The translations under genes and the position numbers were made by a program. The notes below the pieces were generated by a model. The model had not been told where the DNA came from, searched no databases, and worked only from the letters and a program-made list of their open reading frames with translations. Of a stretch of 64,000 nt of DNA, positions 8,976 to 21,667 are shown piece after piece. Position 1 is the first letter of the stretch. Each line of letters opens with the position of its first letter. The DNA comes from Mycoplasma struthionis (GTDB lineage Bacteria > Bacillota_I > Bacilli_A > Mycoplasmatales > Metamycoplasmataceae). Where the stretch lies: assembly GCF_003855455.1 (NCBI RefSeq), contig NZ_CP034044.1:372001-436000 (forward strand). The letters are read 5' to 3'.

Positions 8976-10868
8976 ATGAAATCAAAAAAATTACTAATTT
9001 TACTAACTCCAGCAGCTTTAGCAATTCCTATGATGGCAGCTTCTTGTGATTTTGGCTCTAAAAAAAGTTCTGGACCTATTTTAGTTTCTACAACAGGAAG
9101 TGACGGAATTAGTTCAGGAGGTTCTTCATCATCAAACGGAAATACTAATTCGAATTCTTCAGCTAACTCATCTTCAAATTCAGGAAGCGCTGGAAGTTCA
9201 AATGGATCAGGTAGCTCAGCAAATGGTAACTCAGCTAATATAAACCCTGGTTCTACAAATACAAACGAAAGACCATCAAATGATAGCCCTAGTTCACAAC
9301 CTCCCGTAAATCCACCTAGTGCACCAGTTAATAATGGTCCTACTCTAGGTATGTCACCAGAGGCAAACTTTTCTTTTGTTTTTATGGAAAGAAATATACA
9401 AAGTTTAGCTCCTAGAGCTAATAAACTTCCTGCCGATTTAAAAGCTAAATATGATGAAGCTTTGCAGAAACTTCGTGATTTCAAAAGAAAGCCCGCTACA
9501 AAGGAAGCATTAAAAGAATTTAAAGAATTCGAAAAAACTTTTTATACACTGATGTCAGAATTAAACAAAGCTTTACAAACAATTTCGGCAAATGCAGATT
9601 CTTCAAGTTATGCTTCTGTTGAAGAGATTAGAAATGCCTGAATAGAAGCAATTAAACATTTAAAGGATGAACCATTAATTAAAAATCCAACTCCTGAAGA
9701 TCCTAATAATGTTATAGTTCCTACTGCGACAGTAACTTATCCTGAAGGAAAAGTTGTTCGTAATCAAGAAGCTTTTGCTGCTGTTCAAGAATTTATGAAA
9801 GATGATTTAACAAATTACCCTTTTCTTTCTATAGCAAGTAATGGCAGATGAATATTTAAAAATGGTCTTCCAGGTGAAATTGGGACTACAATATTTCAAA
9901 AAAATGATTTAGATGCTGCTGGGTTAGCCAAAAGAGAGTGAGCTAAAGAATTTATATTGTCTCAATTTTACGATGGAATGCCCACTTTAGAAAAAGCATA
10001 TGTAATAATGAAATTTGTTACAGAAAATTTAAATTACTCAGATAAAAAAGGTAAATTTTTAGAAACAGCTTATATAGATCACTATGGTGTATGTAAAGAA
10101 TATGTAGATATGATGATGTGATTACTATCAGCTGCTCACATTCCATATAAAGTTGGTACTGGAGATGCACATATCTTTTTAGCATATCAATTAGAAGATA
10201 AAACCTGAGTCTATGCCGATCCAACATTTGTTGACACTGGAAACAGTACAACAGGGGAAAACTCAGTAGATCAAATTATTGGTCAACCTTCAACACCAGA
10301 ATTAGATGGTTCTGCTGCATTTAATACTTATAGAACAACTCAAAGTGTTGAATTAGATGATAGACCAGGAGAAAAAACTGGTTGATCATGATCATATTTT
10401 CCTTATGATTTAGATATTCCAAAAGATAAAGTAATAACAAAACAATTTTTTGATTCTCATTTTATGAATACAATTTGAGAACTTGCAAGTAGAGAAAGCA
10501 ATTACAGCAGACTTTCTGCCTTTCAATACTACCATGGCAACTTTTACTATATTTGAAAGGAAAACGATTCTAGTCCATTTAAAATAAAAATATTAAATGC
10601 AAAAAATAACACTACTACTGATTTAAATGTTACTGGTCTAACAATTGCAAAACCTCTTTTAAATGAATATAACGGAAAATTATTCTTTTTAAAAAATGAT
10701 ACAACAGTAATGAAGTTAGATTTAACAAATGGTAATCAAATTAGTGAGTTTTATAAATCTAATGTGCCTATAAAAACTATGAATTTATTAAGAGATACAA
10801 AAGATGCTAAACTAATTATTAATGGTGCAGATGCTACTACAAAAATTGAAAAATTAATTAATTCATAA
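8976..10868 (+). CDS. Transglutaminase-like surface lipoprotein A
   Basis: Lipoprotein of 630 residues. The signal MKSKKLLILL...MMAASC ends in Cys24. Residues about 30-125 form a Ser/Asn/Gly-rich low-complexity linker. The catalytic core follows at about 340-420: GVCKEYVD (Cys373), DAHIFLAYQ (His399) and VYADPTFVD (Asp415), the Cys-His-Asp triad of the transglutaminase/cysteine protease superfamily. The C-terminal third has repeated short beta-like units (GNFYYIWK, GKLFFLKND), perhaps a propeller-like domain. It is paralogous to the next gene. Substrate is unknown; protein cleavage or crosslinking at the cell surface is inference. The start has only a weak AGG upstream and may rely on coupling to rsmG. 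Confidence 0.85.
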
Positions 10869-10872
10869 TTTT

Positions 10873-10903
10873 GCCAAAATCAGGAATTTCCTGATTTTGT
10901 TTT
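10873..10903 (+). terminator. Intrinsic terminator after lipoprotein A
   Basis: CAAAATCAGGA and TCCTGATTTTG form an 11-pair stem with a 3-base loop followed by T-rich sequence. Confidence 0.85.
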
Positions 10904-10974
10904 TTAATTTTTACTAATAATATATAAAATTTTATTTTTTATATTACAATTTATATACTTTTAGGAGAAATTGT

Positions 10975-13110
10975 ATGAAAATGAAAAAAGCAACTTTAAT
11001 ATTAATATCAAGTTTAATAGCTACATCAGCTATTAGTTTGTCATGTGAAAATACGATTTCAAAACTAAATAATAAATCTAAGCCGGTTTTTGTAACTATT
11101 GAAGAAGATGAAAGAACAAATAGCAAAAATAGCGAAGATTTAAATAAAAAAGAAACAAAAGAAAATGATAGAATTTTGCCTCCAAGTGAAAAAGAAAAAA
11201 ATCTTTTAGAAGATAAAACTAAAATATCTAAAAAACCAAAGGAGACTATAAATACTCCACAAGAGAAAAAACCTATTAGTGAGCCAGAAAAAATGGAATC
11301 TCAACCAAAAACACCTTCTTTAAATAATTTAAATAATAAAACAAATAAAGAAAATGTAGTGGCATCAAATGAAGAAAATCAACCCGAAGTCTCAACTAAA
11401 AATAATGAAATAGAAGGTGAAAATGCTTCACCAGTAAATAAACCTACAGTTTCTGATGCAAGTAATGAAAATGAAGTTTCAGCTTCTAAACCTACTACTG
11501 AACCTAAAACACCAGCAAGAGAAACTACTGTTGAAACATTACCAAGTTTAAATGAAAATAATAATACTTCACCTGCAGAAACAACTACTACAATAGAAAA
11601 CCCAGCGCCTCAAAATGAACCTGAATCTGACAATCATAATATTAATGAACCTTTTGTAGCAATCACTGGCGAACCATTAAGAAAATTAGGATTAATGAGA
11701 AATGGGCTAATGATTTATGCTACATCATTAAGAACCTTACCTTTAGAATTGCAAAATGAGTGATCTCAAAAAATGAATAATATTGAAGAATTAATGAATG
11801 CATCAGCAACCGAAGCAAATCTTCAAAAAATTAATGATTTAGAAACTAGTTTTAATGAATTTGTTTTAAAACTAAGACAAGCAATTGAAAATGCAAACAG
11901 CTCAATTTCAAATGATAAATTATTATCTAAAGTAGAAATAAGAAACTTATGAATAAAAGCAATTAAAACACTTGAACATCAAAAAAGAGGTTCAAGTGTC
12001 ACTGTAACTTATCCTAAAGATAAAGTAGTTTTAGTTTCTACAGTTTTCGATGCTTTACAAGATTTTTTACAATTTGATTTAGTAAATTTACCTTATTTAT
12101 CAGTAGCAAGTCAAGGACCTTGAACTTTTAGGGTTGCTAAACAAGGTCAAATAAGTGAGACTATTTTTCAAAGAAATGATTTGAATACAGAAGGTTTAAA
12201 AATAAGAGAATTTCAAAAAAATTATGTACTTTCATTATTTTATGAAGGTATGAGCATAGCTGAAAAAGCATATGTGATAATGAAATATGTAACTGAAAAT
12301 TTAAATTACTCAGATAAAAATGGTAATTTTTTACAAACTGCATACGAAAATCATTGAGGTGTATGTAAAGAGTATGTTGATTTAATGACCTATTTATTAT
12401 CAGCTGCAAATATAAGATATAAAATCGGGACTGGTGAAACTCATATCTTTTTAGTTTATCAATTAGATGATAATAAATGGGCATATGCCGACCCTACTTT
12501 TGTTGATACTGATGGTTCAACAACTGGTGAAAAAGCAAAAGTCGAAATTATTGGTCAAACATCTACTTCTAGTATTGATTCTTCTTCAGCATTTCAAACT
12601 TTCAAATTAAATCAAAGTGTTAAATTAGATAAAAACCCAGTTGAAACAAGAAGTTCTTGAAGTTATTTTCCATATGATCTAGATATAAAAGATGGTGAGT
12701 TAATAGACCAAAATTATTTTGATAGTCATTTTATGAAAACAATTTATGAATATACTTGAATTTATCGTGACAATAGAATATCAGCCTTTCAATTTTATAA
12801 AGGAAAATTTTATTTCATTTTAAAAGAAAATAACACTTTTAAACTAAAAGTATTAGATGCAAAAACTAACAAAATTATTGATTTAAATTTATACTTAAAA
12901 ATAGCAAAACCATTACTAAATGAATATAATGGAAAACTTTATTTTTTAGAAACTGATAGAAAAATAAAGACTTTAGATTTAAAAAATGGTAATGCAGTTG
13001 CTGATTTTTATAACTCAACTGAGGTAATAAAGGACTTACATTTACAAAGATTTTCAGAGCAAGCAAAGCTTGTTGTAAACAAAAATATTTTAGTTAATAT
13101 ACAAAAATAA
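10975..13110 (+). CDS. Transglutaminase-like surface lipoprotein B
   Basis: Paralogue of the preceding gene, 711 residues. The lipoprotein signal ends SAISLSC (Cys24). Residues about 40-225 are a Lys/Glu/Pro/Thr-rich disordered linker, entirely unlike the Ser/Gly linker of copy A. The core again shows GVCKEYVD (Cys464), THIFLVYQ (His490) and AYADPTFVD (Asp506). The C-terminal region has the same NEYNGKLYFL units. TAGGAG precedes ATG 10975. It has its own start site after the terminator at 10873 and ends in a terminator. The core is conserved and the linker has diverged, suggesting a tandem duplication with selection on the core. Confidence 0.85.
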
Positions 13111-13135
13111 GACCTTTAGAGTCTTATTTTTTTTG
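13103..13135 (+). terminator. Intrinsic terminator overlapping the end of lipoprotein B
   Basis: AAAAATAAGAC and GTCTTATTTTT pair with a loop of 7, followed by a T-run. The stop codon lies in the 5' arm. Confidence 0.85.
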
Positions 13136-13186
13136 TTTAATTTATGTCATAAAAAGCCCTAAAAATTAAATTTTTTGTGCTTTTAG

Positions 13187-13234
13187 ACGTCTATAAGACG
13201 TTTAGGACAACAAAATTTTAAATTTTGTTATAAT
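13187..13234 (+). promoter_or_regulatory. Stacked palindromes and -10 box upstream of the giant permease gene
   Basis: ACGTCT-ATA-AGACGT (13187-13201) is followed by a 21-base palindrome AACAAAATTT-T-AAATTTTGTT (13209-13229), which touches the -10 TATAAT at 13229-13234. The position over the -35/-10 region suits an operator. The 163-base gap from 13111 to 13273 holds this, the terminator and the ribosome-binding site AAGGAG at 13263-13268. Confidence 0.5.
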
Positions 13235-13273
13235 TATTTATATTTTATTTGCCAGCAAATCTAAGGAGAAAAT

Positions 13274-16200
13274 ATGCGAAGACTCTTTAAAGAAGTATTC
13301 AAATCGCTGTCAAGAAATAAAGTAACTTTAGTTTGTTTAACTATTTTAATTTTCTTAACAACTTTTTTATTTACTTTATTAAATGACGTTAAAGTTAGTT
13401 TTTCATCAACTGTTAATTCATATGACAAAGTATCTCGCCTACATGATGTAACAGTTGATTTAGATGTTAACCCATCAGGTGTTATTCCTAATTCCGGTTA
13501 TAGCCAAGTGGGTAAAGACAACGTTACTTTAACAAATGATCCAATAAAATTTGCTGCATCTAAAAATGGCAGTGATATTTCGTATTCAATTTCTATTAAA
13601 CCTGAAGAACAAAATTATATAAAATTAAAAAACCGTTTTGAAAACTGAAATATAGACAATGATAATTTATATATCAGTACTGAGGATTTTATGAGATTTT
13701 ATTATTCTCAAAAAGATCCTGGTTCTAGTGTTGCTTTTGAAGTTCAAAAACAAAATCCTGACCCAAATAAAATAAGAGAATTTACATTCTTTGGTTCAGA
13801 TAGAAAATTTAAATTATATAAAAAAGAAAATAATAAATTCGTTCCAGTAACTCAGCATATTTCATTAGCCCAAAATCAAACTTTTAAGTTATTACACGAA
13901 CCCACATTAAATGATATTGCTAGAGTTGCATTTGCACCAAGAGGAGCAAATGCTGCACAAATAGAAAAAGATTATTTATTTTCACCTAATCCTTTGTTTA
14001 TAAATATTGAAACAAAAGAAGCTTCATATGCTACTGAAGATTATGATAGATGAAATTCTCAAAATACTTTAATTGTTATACCGGCTGAAAAAGCTATTCA
14101 ATTATTAGGCTTTAGAAAAGACGGTAATAATGATAAATATTATTTTAATAAAAATTTAAATTCAACTTCTGATTTACAATTAGACTCAAACTTTAGCAGT
14201 ACTGATACTACTTTAAATATTAGAGATAAAATTAAAACAAATTTTTCATTAAATAAATATTTACAAAATAATAGAATTGAAAGAGATATAGATACTTTTA
14301 CTTCATTAAAATCAGCAACTACTTATAAAATACCAGAAGACTGAATAAGAAAAACTGAAACAGAAGTTTATTTTAATTGATATCGTCAAATTTTAAACTG
14401 AAATAATGAACTAGATGAAGATAATTCTAACTGAAAAGGTTCATATTTAAAATTTATAAGTGATTTTAAAGAAACTAATCCAGATGAATATAACAAGCTT
14501 CTTTATTTATCATATTGAAATAAAACAATTGTAACAAAATATAGCATAGGTGATTATGCTAAAGAAACATTAGAACAAACAGTTCCTATTACAAAAGAAG
14601 ATACTTTAACTGTTTTTAAAGAACCTTGAGAAGGTGGAAAAGAAAATCCAAAAATTAAAGTTTTTCATCTAAATTTAGAACATCAAAAACTTAATAATAT
14701 TAAACAAGTTGAATTTAAAGAATTTGGTTCAAATCCTATTAGTGATAGAGAATTTTTGAAAATTTCAAATGTTAATCAATTAAAAACTGCACAAGATTTT
14801 ATTTCTAAATCTGCAACTAATTTTGCTCGTTCATCTATTATTAATTCTCTTAAAAAAGAAGTAGGAGAAGAGAACTTAGGTTTAAGACAAACAATTACAG
14901 TTGAAACAGTTAATGAAGAAACTGGAAAGAAAAATGTTTACCATTTTGTTAATGTTGGAAATGAAAAAAATACAGTTTTAGATATTAAACAAAATGTTGA
15001 TAAATTATATAATGAAACATTAAACCCAGGTTATTTAAACAGCTCAATAACTAATGAAAATGTTGATAAATTTGTTTTAAAACCAGATCCAAATGATAAA
15101 TATATTAGAAAGATTCCTTCAGTATATACTAAAGATTTAATCGAATATACTTTAAAACAATTTACACCAGATATTAATTATTTTAATGCTGACATTAGAT
15201 TTGATACTTATTATGACTATTTACCTAATACTGAAATTCCTTATCCAGTAAAAGGTAAAATTTTAGCTATAACAACAGCAACACCAGAACTTAAAAACCC
15301 AAAAGGGTCAACATTAATTGGTGGTATTGCTAAAGTTAAAGATGATCAATACATTATTTTAAGATATTCACCTATTAAAGGCTTTGTTAATAATAATGTT
15401 TGAAATAAAGTAAAAATTAATAATAAAGAATATTTATCATTAAATGAACTTTATGACTATTTAGTAACTCAAAACTACACAGTTAGAGGAGAAATAGGAC
15501 CTAATGGTTGAGCTAAAGTTAATGAAGAATTTAAAAACTCGATTTCTTTACCAATCAGCTTTGGAGCAATTAATAATGAATTCGTTCAAGAAATTATTCA
15601 AAAAAATTCAATTCAAAGTTTAGTTCAAAAAGTTAGAGATATTATTTTAAATTCAGATTTAAGAAAACTATTTAATAAAGATGATTTATATCGTTTCTTT
15701 GAAGCTGGTTCTCAAAGTGTTCAATCAAACGGTTTTCATACTTTATTAGCGGTTGGTAAAATTAATGGTCAAATTACCACAAAAGTATTATTAGATATTT
15801 TAAAATTTATAATTAAACCAATTAATCATAGCAATAATAAAAACTTAGAATTTGCAAACACTAATGCTAATACTTTAATTAAAAAAATATTTAACAATAT
15901 TATTACTTATTTACAACAACAATATAAAAATTCAGGAACTACTCAACAAGAAAGAGATGACTTTTTATTAGAACAAATTCATAATATTTCAGGATTTTTA
16001 AATTTAAATTCTCTATATTTAATTCCTCAAATCAAATTTTCAATTAGAGATGCTTTAGATTTAATTAAAGACAAAAATGAAATCTTTGAATTTTTAAAAT
16101 CAATTGTAAATTCAGTTGACTTTATTAAGTTTTCAGCCATTATACAAGATTGATATGAAAAACATCCATACAAACCTTTCACTGCAATTAATGATACTTA

Positions 16201-19200
16201 TTGATCATTATCAAATGAAAGAATTTTATTAAGTTTACTTCAATCTTTAGATGAATATAAAATAAAAACAGCAATAAATAATTTAATAAACCAATTAGAT
16301 TTTTCAAAATTACTAAATCCAGATAGCCCAAGAAGTTTATATCAAAAATGAATAAATTCAAATACTTTAGTTAATAATGTAATTTCAGATAATGAAAAAG
16401 CTGAAATGAGAAAAATATTTATTAAACTAAATGGATCAAAAGACGGAACATTAAGTTATACAAACATCAATAAAGGTTTATTTGAAATATTTAGCCAATT
16501 TAATTTAGCTCGTTTTACTCAATCGTTAAATAAATTAATTAAACACGATAATTATCCAATTTCATCTAACAATAAAATCTTTAAAGACTTTAACACTGAA
16601 TCATTAACTAAAAACGATTATATTGCTGCCTTTTTATCAGCAATTAACTCTTCATATGATGGGATAGTTTCTTCAGGTAAGATTTCACAAATTCAAGCTG
16701 CTATAATCAAAATGTTTAATTTATCTAATAAAACAGATATAGCATCAAAAACATTGAACTTAGCAATTCCAGCTGCTGATGAAAATAAACTTTCATTATT
16801 AGATATTCCAACATTATTAAAATTAAATTTCCCAGTTAATGAAACTGAAATTAAAAATGAAAATAATGCACCTCAAGCAATAAACGAATTTTCTATTGAT
16901 GATGTTAATAAAATTTTATTTAAAGTTCAAAAAGCAATAGAAAACAAAACACTAATTAATTTAACTTTAGATGAATATAAGTTTTTAGAAAATAAAGTTT
17001 TAGTAACCAAACAAGATCTTCAAAATCTTGAAATAATAAAACAAAAAATTGAAGCTTATAAAAGCTATATTCAAAAACTTTTATATGTTAATTATTTAAA
17101 TAAAAATCAAAACTATAATTTTTCAGAAGATAATGCTGAAAATATTAAAGCTGCAAGTTATGGAGATTTAGCTTATCGTTCAGCAATATTTAATGATAAT
17201 GCTCCTGGCCATGAAAATGATTCACAAATTCTAAAAACATTACATAGTGTTTTAGCTAATAGTTTTGTTTCATCAATGTTAGGAAAAGATCCAGCTAATT
17301 TAATTAGACAATCTTTAGGTGTCTTTAGTTTATGAACCAAACTTGGTTATAATTTAAATAAATTAGCTAATGTTACTGAAAAAATTATTATTGATTCAAA
17401 AACTGATGATAGATATAGAGAATTCCATTATGATAAATTCCTAACTTATGATCAAATAACTTTAGTTTTACAAGAATTATTTAAAGTAGCAAATGATAAT
17501 GAAATTAAAGCTAAGATGGCTAATTATAATGCTGTAATTAATCCAATTCCAAGTATGGGTATTTTAGGAAGTGATGACACATTTAGAGCTAAACTTTTAA
17601 AAGTAGCTTATGCTAATGCTCAAAATACTGAAGCAAACAAAGTTTTAGTTTCTTTAATTTCATCAAGCCCACAATTTAGCACTTTCTTTAATAATTTAAG
17701 AAAAGCAAATATTAATGAAAAAACAATTGAAGAAATTAAAAAGATTTTATTAGCTAACTCAAATGAAATTACATATAATTTTGGTTTAATAGCTTCCGCT
17801 AATGAAATGCCAACTTATTATTTAGAATCAATTAAAACATTTATTGATTCATTTATAAAAACATCTCATTCAGCATCTAATTCTTTAGTTCCTTTAGTCT
17901 TAAATGATCAAGATTTTGATATTTTATATAAAAATACTTTAGAAGCTGCACAACTACCTTCTTATTTATCATTATTAAATATTCCAAGAAGTGTTGTTAA
18001 TCCTCTAACATTCATGAGTTTTCCTCAAATTGCTTTATATTATTTATTAAGTCCAAATCCAAATGAAGGTAATTTAGCTTATGTTATTTCTAAAATTTTA
18101 AATAACTTGCAAAATGCTGACGTTAATGAATTAAAAAATAATATAGCTGCTATTACTCAAGAATTTAATTTCGTTTCAACCACATTTGAAACTCAAAATG
18201 ATAATGCAGTTTCACTTGACATGTCTTATTTTAATTATTTAGTAAACCATGTCTTTAAAAATCCTGAAGGTAAAGATTTAAATTTCTTTAATATTAATAT
18301 TTCTAAAATAGCTAAAGATTATATAAAAAGTTTAATTGAACCAGTTGTTATAGCTAACCAATTAGTTTATACAGATTCAGGTTCATATTTAGCAAAAGTA
18401 AGCTATGGTTATTTATCTAAAAATAAAAAAGAACCTTATACAGGAGACATTTCAAAATATTTATCTAAACCTTTTGAAATGCAAGACTTTATAAGAAATC
18501 TAGACGATAAATATAAAATAATAGTTAATAATCAACAATATTTAATTATTGGTGTTGATAATACAGCTGATTATTTATATCCTGTAGTTAATGAAGAAAA
18601 TATTCAAGTTGATACATCAAATCAAGCTATTGTTTTTGTTAATAGTAAAGGGTTTGATAGAATTTATTCAGCTTATCCTACTTTTGCTTTAAAAACTTAT
18701 GTTTTAGTAAAAGCGCCAGTAGATAAAAAAGGTAATTTTATTAAAGGAAAAGATCCAAAATCTTTAAAAGCTAAATTTAATGATATTGTTTCAACTATAT
18801 CAGCTTCACAAACTCAAAAAGCTTATTTAAAAGATGAACAAGATCCAATTAACCCTGAGCGTTATATTAGAGTTGTTACAATTAGATCTATTATTACATC
18901 TATAAGAAATGCGACACTATATTTAGTTTTAGTTCTTTCATTATTAGTTTCATTTATTGTTTACTTTATTATTAAAAGATATATTGAAGCACGTAATAAA
19001 GTTATTGGTATTTTAAGAGCACAAGGATATAAATCTGGTGAAATAGCGCTTTCATTTGCCGCTTTTGGTTGACTTCCATCAACGGTTGGTGCTATAATGG
19101 GATACATTTTAGGTTTTGCTTTACAAAAGTCGGCAATGAATGTTTTATCAAGTTACTGAACTTTAGAAACTGTAATAATTCCATTTAGTACATATGCTAT

Positions 19201-21667
19201 GCTTTTAACTATTTTAGTTCCAATATTCTTTACTTCTGGATTAATATTTATAATTACAAGATTATCAGTTAAGAAAAAACCTACTGAATTAATGAGTGGA
19301 CTAACTGAAGTTGCAATTGGTAATTTAGGTCAAAGAATATCTTCATTATTTAGAAGATGGCCTATTAAAATTAGATATATTGCAGCTATGGCTTTAAATA
19401 ACTTCTGAAAAATGTTTTCACTATTTTTAGCTTTCTCAACTACTTCATTGATTTCAATGTTCTTCTTATCTTCAAATAATGTCTTTAATAAAACAATTTC
19501 TAAAACATATAAAGATAGATTATACAAATTTAAACTAGATTTAGAATCACCTACAACTGAAGGTGGACCTTATGTAACTTATAATAAACAAGATATTAAT
19601 TCGTTATTATATGTTCCAAATGATTTGGCTGGTAATACAGGAAATGGAGGAAGTCAATTAGATTATGACAACCCTAATTTCTTAAGACCTGGTGAATCAT
19701 TTAATACTGATGTTATTCATCATAAATTTGATCCAACAGTTATTACAAAATCATCACTAGATTTATTAATGGATCTATCAGTTGAGTTAAGTCCATGAGA
19801 CATTACTTATGCAAATATGCCTGAAACTCAAAGGGCTCGGGTTGCTCAAATATTCAATAGAATTTCTCTTGAAATGCAAAACACTCAACAGTTAATTAAT
19901 CTTAAAAAATTAGCTAATGGTGATAGTAACTATCGTGAAGTTAATACTGATTATGATGATTATACTAACATTATTGCTGTTAAGGATTTAAATAAATTCT
20001 TAAGTGATTATAAGGCTAATAAACTTGAAGATTTAAGTAATAGAACTGGATTCTTTATATTCTTAGGACAACAATTTGGTGCTGGAAGTTCAAATAAAGA
20101 TGATAGAATTTCACGTCAATTCTACTACATTGAATGAGACGCTGCAAATGCTACATATTTAAAACCAAAAAGAGTTTCAACTTCAAGTTTTAGAACTCAA
20201 TATCGTGACTTTTTAGTAGATGCTTATTCAAAATTAACTGGAAATGATTTCTTTACATCATTTGGTGGGGTATTTTGAAATGATCAAACAAATGAAAAAT
20301 ATACTTATGCAAAAACATTAATTAATGGAAGAGAAAATAGAATTTATGGTTATTATGATGATTCTGAGTTTATTAAACTATACAACTCAAAAGGTCAAAA
20401 TTTAACTCAAAAATTAAGAGCTTATAATTATAAATTTGATTCAAACGACCCTGTTCCAGTAATTGTTAATGAAGTTGCTGCAAGACGGTTCCATTTAAAA
20501 CCTGGTTCAATATTTAGTGCTAAATTATTAAACCACGTTGACCGTTTTGCTTATAGAGCCTTATTACAAGAACCACCTAAATTAGATTATAAATTTAGAG
20601 TTATTGATATTTCAGAAACTTATATTAACCTTGAAATTGTTTCAAGAAAAGATATTTTAGATCATATTCTAGGTTATGATACTTTATCTAAACGGCTAAA
20701 AGATGCAAGACAATATGAACTTGATAATCAAATTGCTTTAGATCCTGAAAACGAACAAAAATATAGAGAAATTTTTGATAGAAAATATGACGCATTTAAT
20801 GGTATATTATCAAATGATGATACACCTGTTCAAACAATCGACACTCTAACTACTTATTCATTATTAGGATTCTGAGGGGCTGCTGCTTCTTATGATGTTG
20901 CTTCTGCTTCTTCTGAAAGTATTTGAAACTTCTTTAAGAGAATATTTATTTCAGATCCTTCAGTAAGATATAAATCAGTATATGAACACAACGTTGAAGC
21001 TTATAATGAAGCTCATCCAGATGCTAATTTAGATTACAAAACTCAACTTAAAAAGTTACTTGATATAAATGATGAACAATTGGCTGAAATTGTTTCATTA
21101 AAATCAACTAATGAAAAATATAAAAACTTAGCTTTATCTACTTTAACTAAGTTTTTCGGAACTCAACCAACAACTATATATGGTAAAACAATATTAAATG
21201 GTGCTTCATTTGATGTTAATAGTAAAGACATTGAAGCAAGCTTTATTTCAGGTATTTCAAATACTGTTAATACAATTCTTTTAGCATTTATTATTGTTTC
21301 ATTAATAATTTCTATAGTTATATTAGTTGTTATTACTAATATAATGATTGCTTCAAATCAAAGATCAATAGCAACTTTTTCTATTCTTGGTTATACAAAT
21401 AAAGAAAAAGTATTCTTGTTCTTCTTTAACTATGTACCCGCAATTTTATTTGCTTGTTTATTAATGATTCCAGTTACTCTTTCAATAATTGCAGTCTTTA
21501 ATACATTTATGATGGTAACAAGTCAAATAGTTCTACCACTAATTTTACATTTATCAGCAATTGTTCTGTCTACTGTTATTTGTTTAACAGTCTTCACAAT
21601 TACCTCTGTTGCTACTTGAAAAAGCTTAAATAAAATAAAAGCTGTCGATGCTCTGAAAGGAAAATAA
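13274..21667 (+). CDS. Giant FtsX/MacB-type ABC transporter permease
   Basis: One uninterrupted frame (TGA as Trp) of 2,797 residues, far longer than usual FtsX-family permeases (400-900). Layout: a membrane helix near residues 15-36; an extracellular region of about 1,830 residues; an FtsX-type membrane block near 1,870-2,010 (LVLVLSLLVSFIVYFIIKRY ... RAQGYKSGEIALSF); a second copy starting with a membrane helix near 2,045; a 600-residue outer region; and a final FtsX block near 2,660-2,790 (IIVSLIISIVILVVI ... LGYTNKE). Its stop TAA overlaps the ATG of the next gene, an ATPase of the matching family, so the two should form one exporter or mechanotransmission complex. AAGGAG precedes ATG 13274. 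The cargo is unknown. Confidence 0.88.

Noticed and set aside
9100-9260. Possible CRISPR or tandem DNA repeat in the Ser/Asn/Gly-rich coding stretch
   Set aside because: The units vary in length and sequence and encode a low-complexity linker; there are no regular spacers.
8966-9484. Open frame of 172 codons on the minus strand opposite the first transglutaminase-like lipoprotein gene
   Set aside because: It is opposite the Ser/Asn/Gly linker; low-complexity DNA on the plus strand keeps the other strand open. No ribosome-binding site or protein-like pattern.
12161-12484. Minus-strand open frame (107 codons) inside lipoprotein B
   Set aside because: It overlaps the conserved catalytic core on the plus strand. 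The same type of shadow occurs at 10018-10251 in copy A, as expected from homologous DNA.
13274-21667. Many short open pieces within the permease region that could be read as separate genes
   Set aside because: They are all in one frame, separated only by TGA, which is Trp here; together they form one protein.
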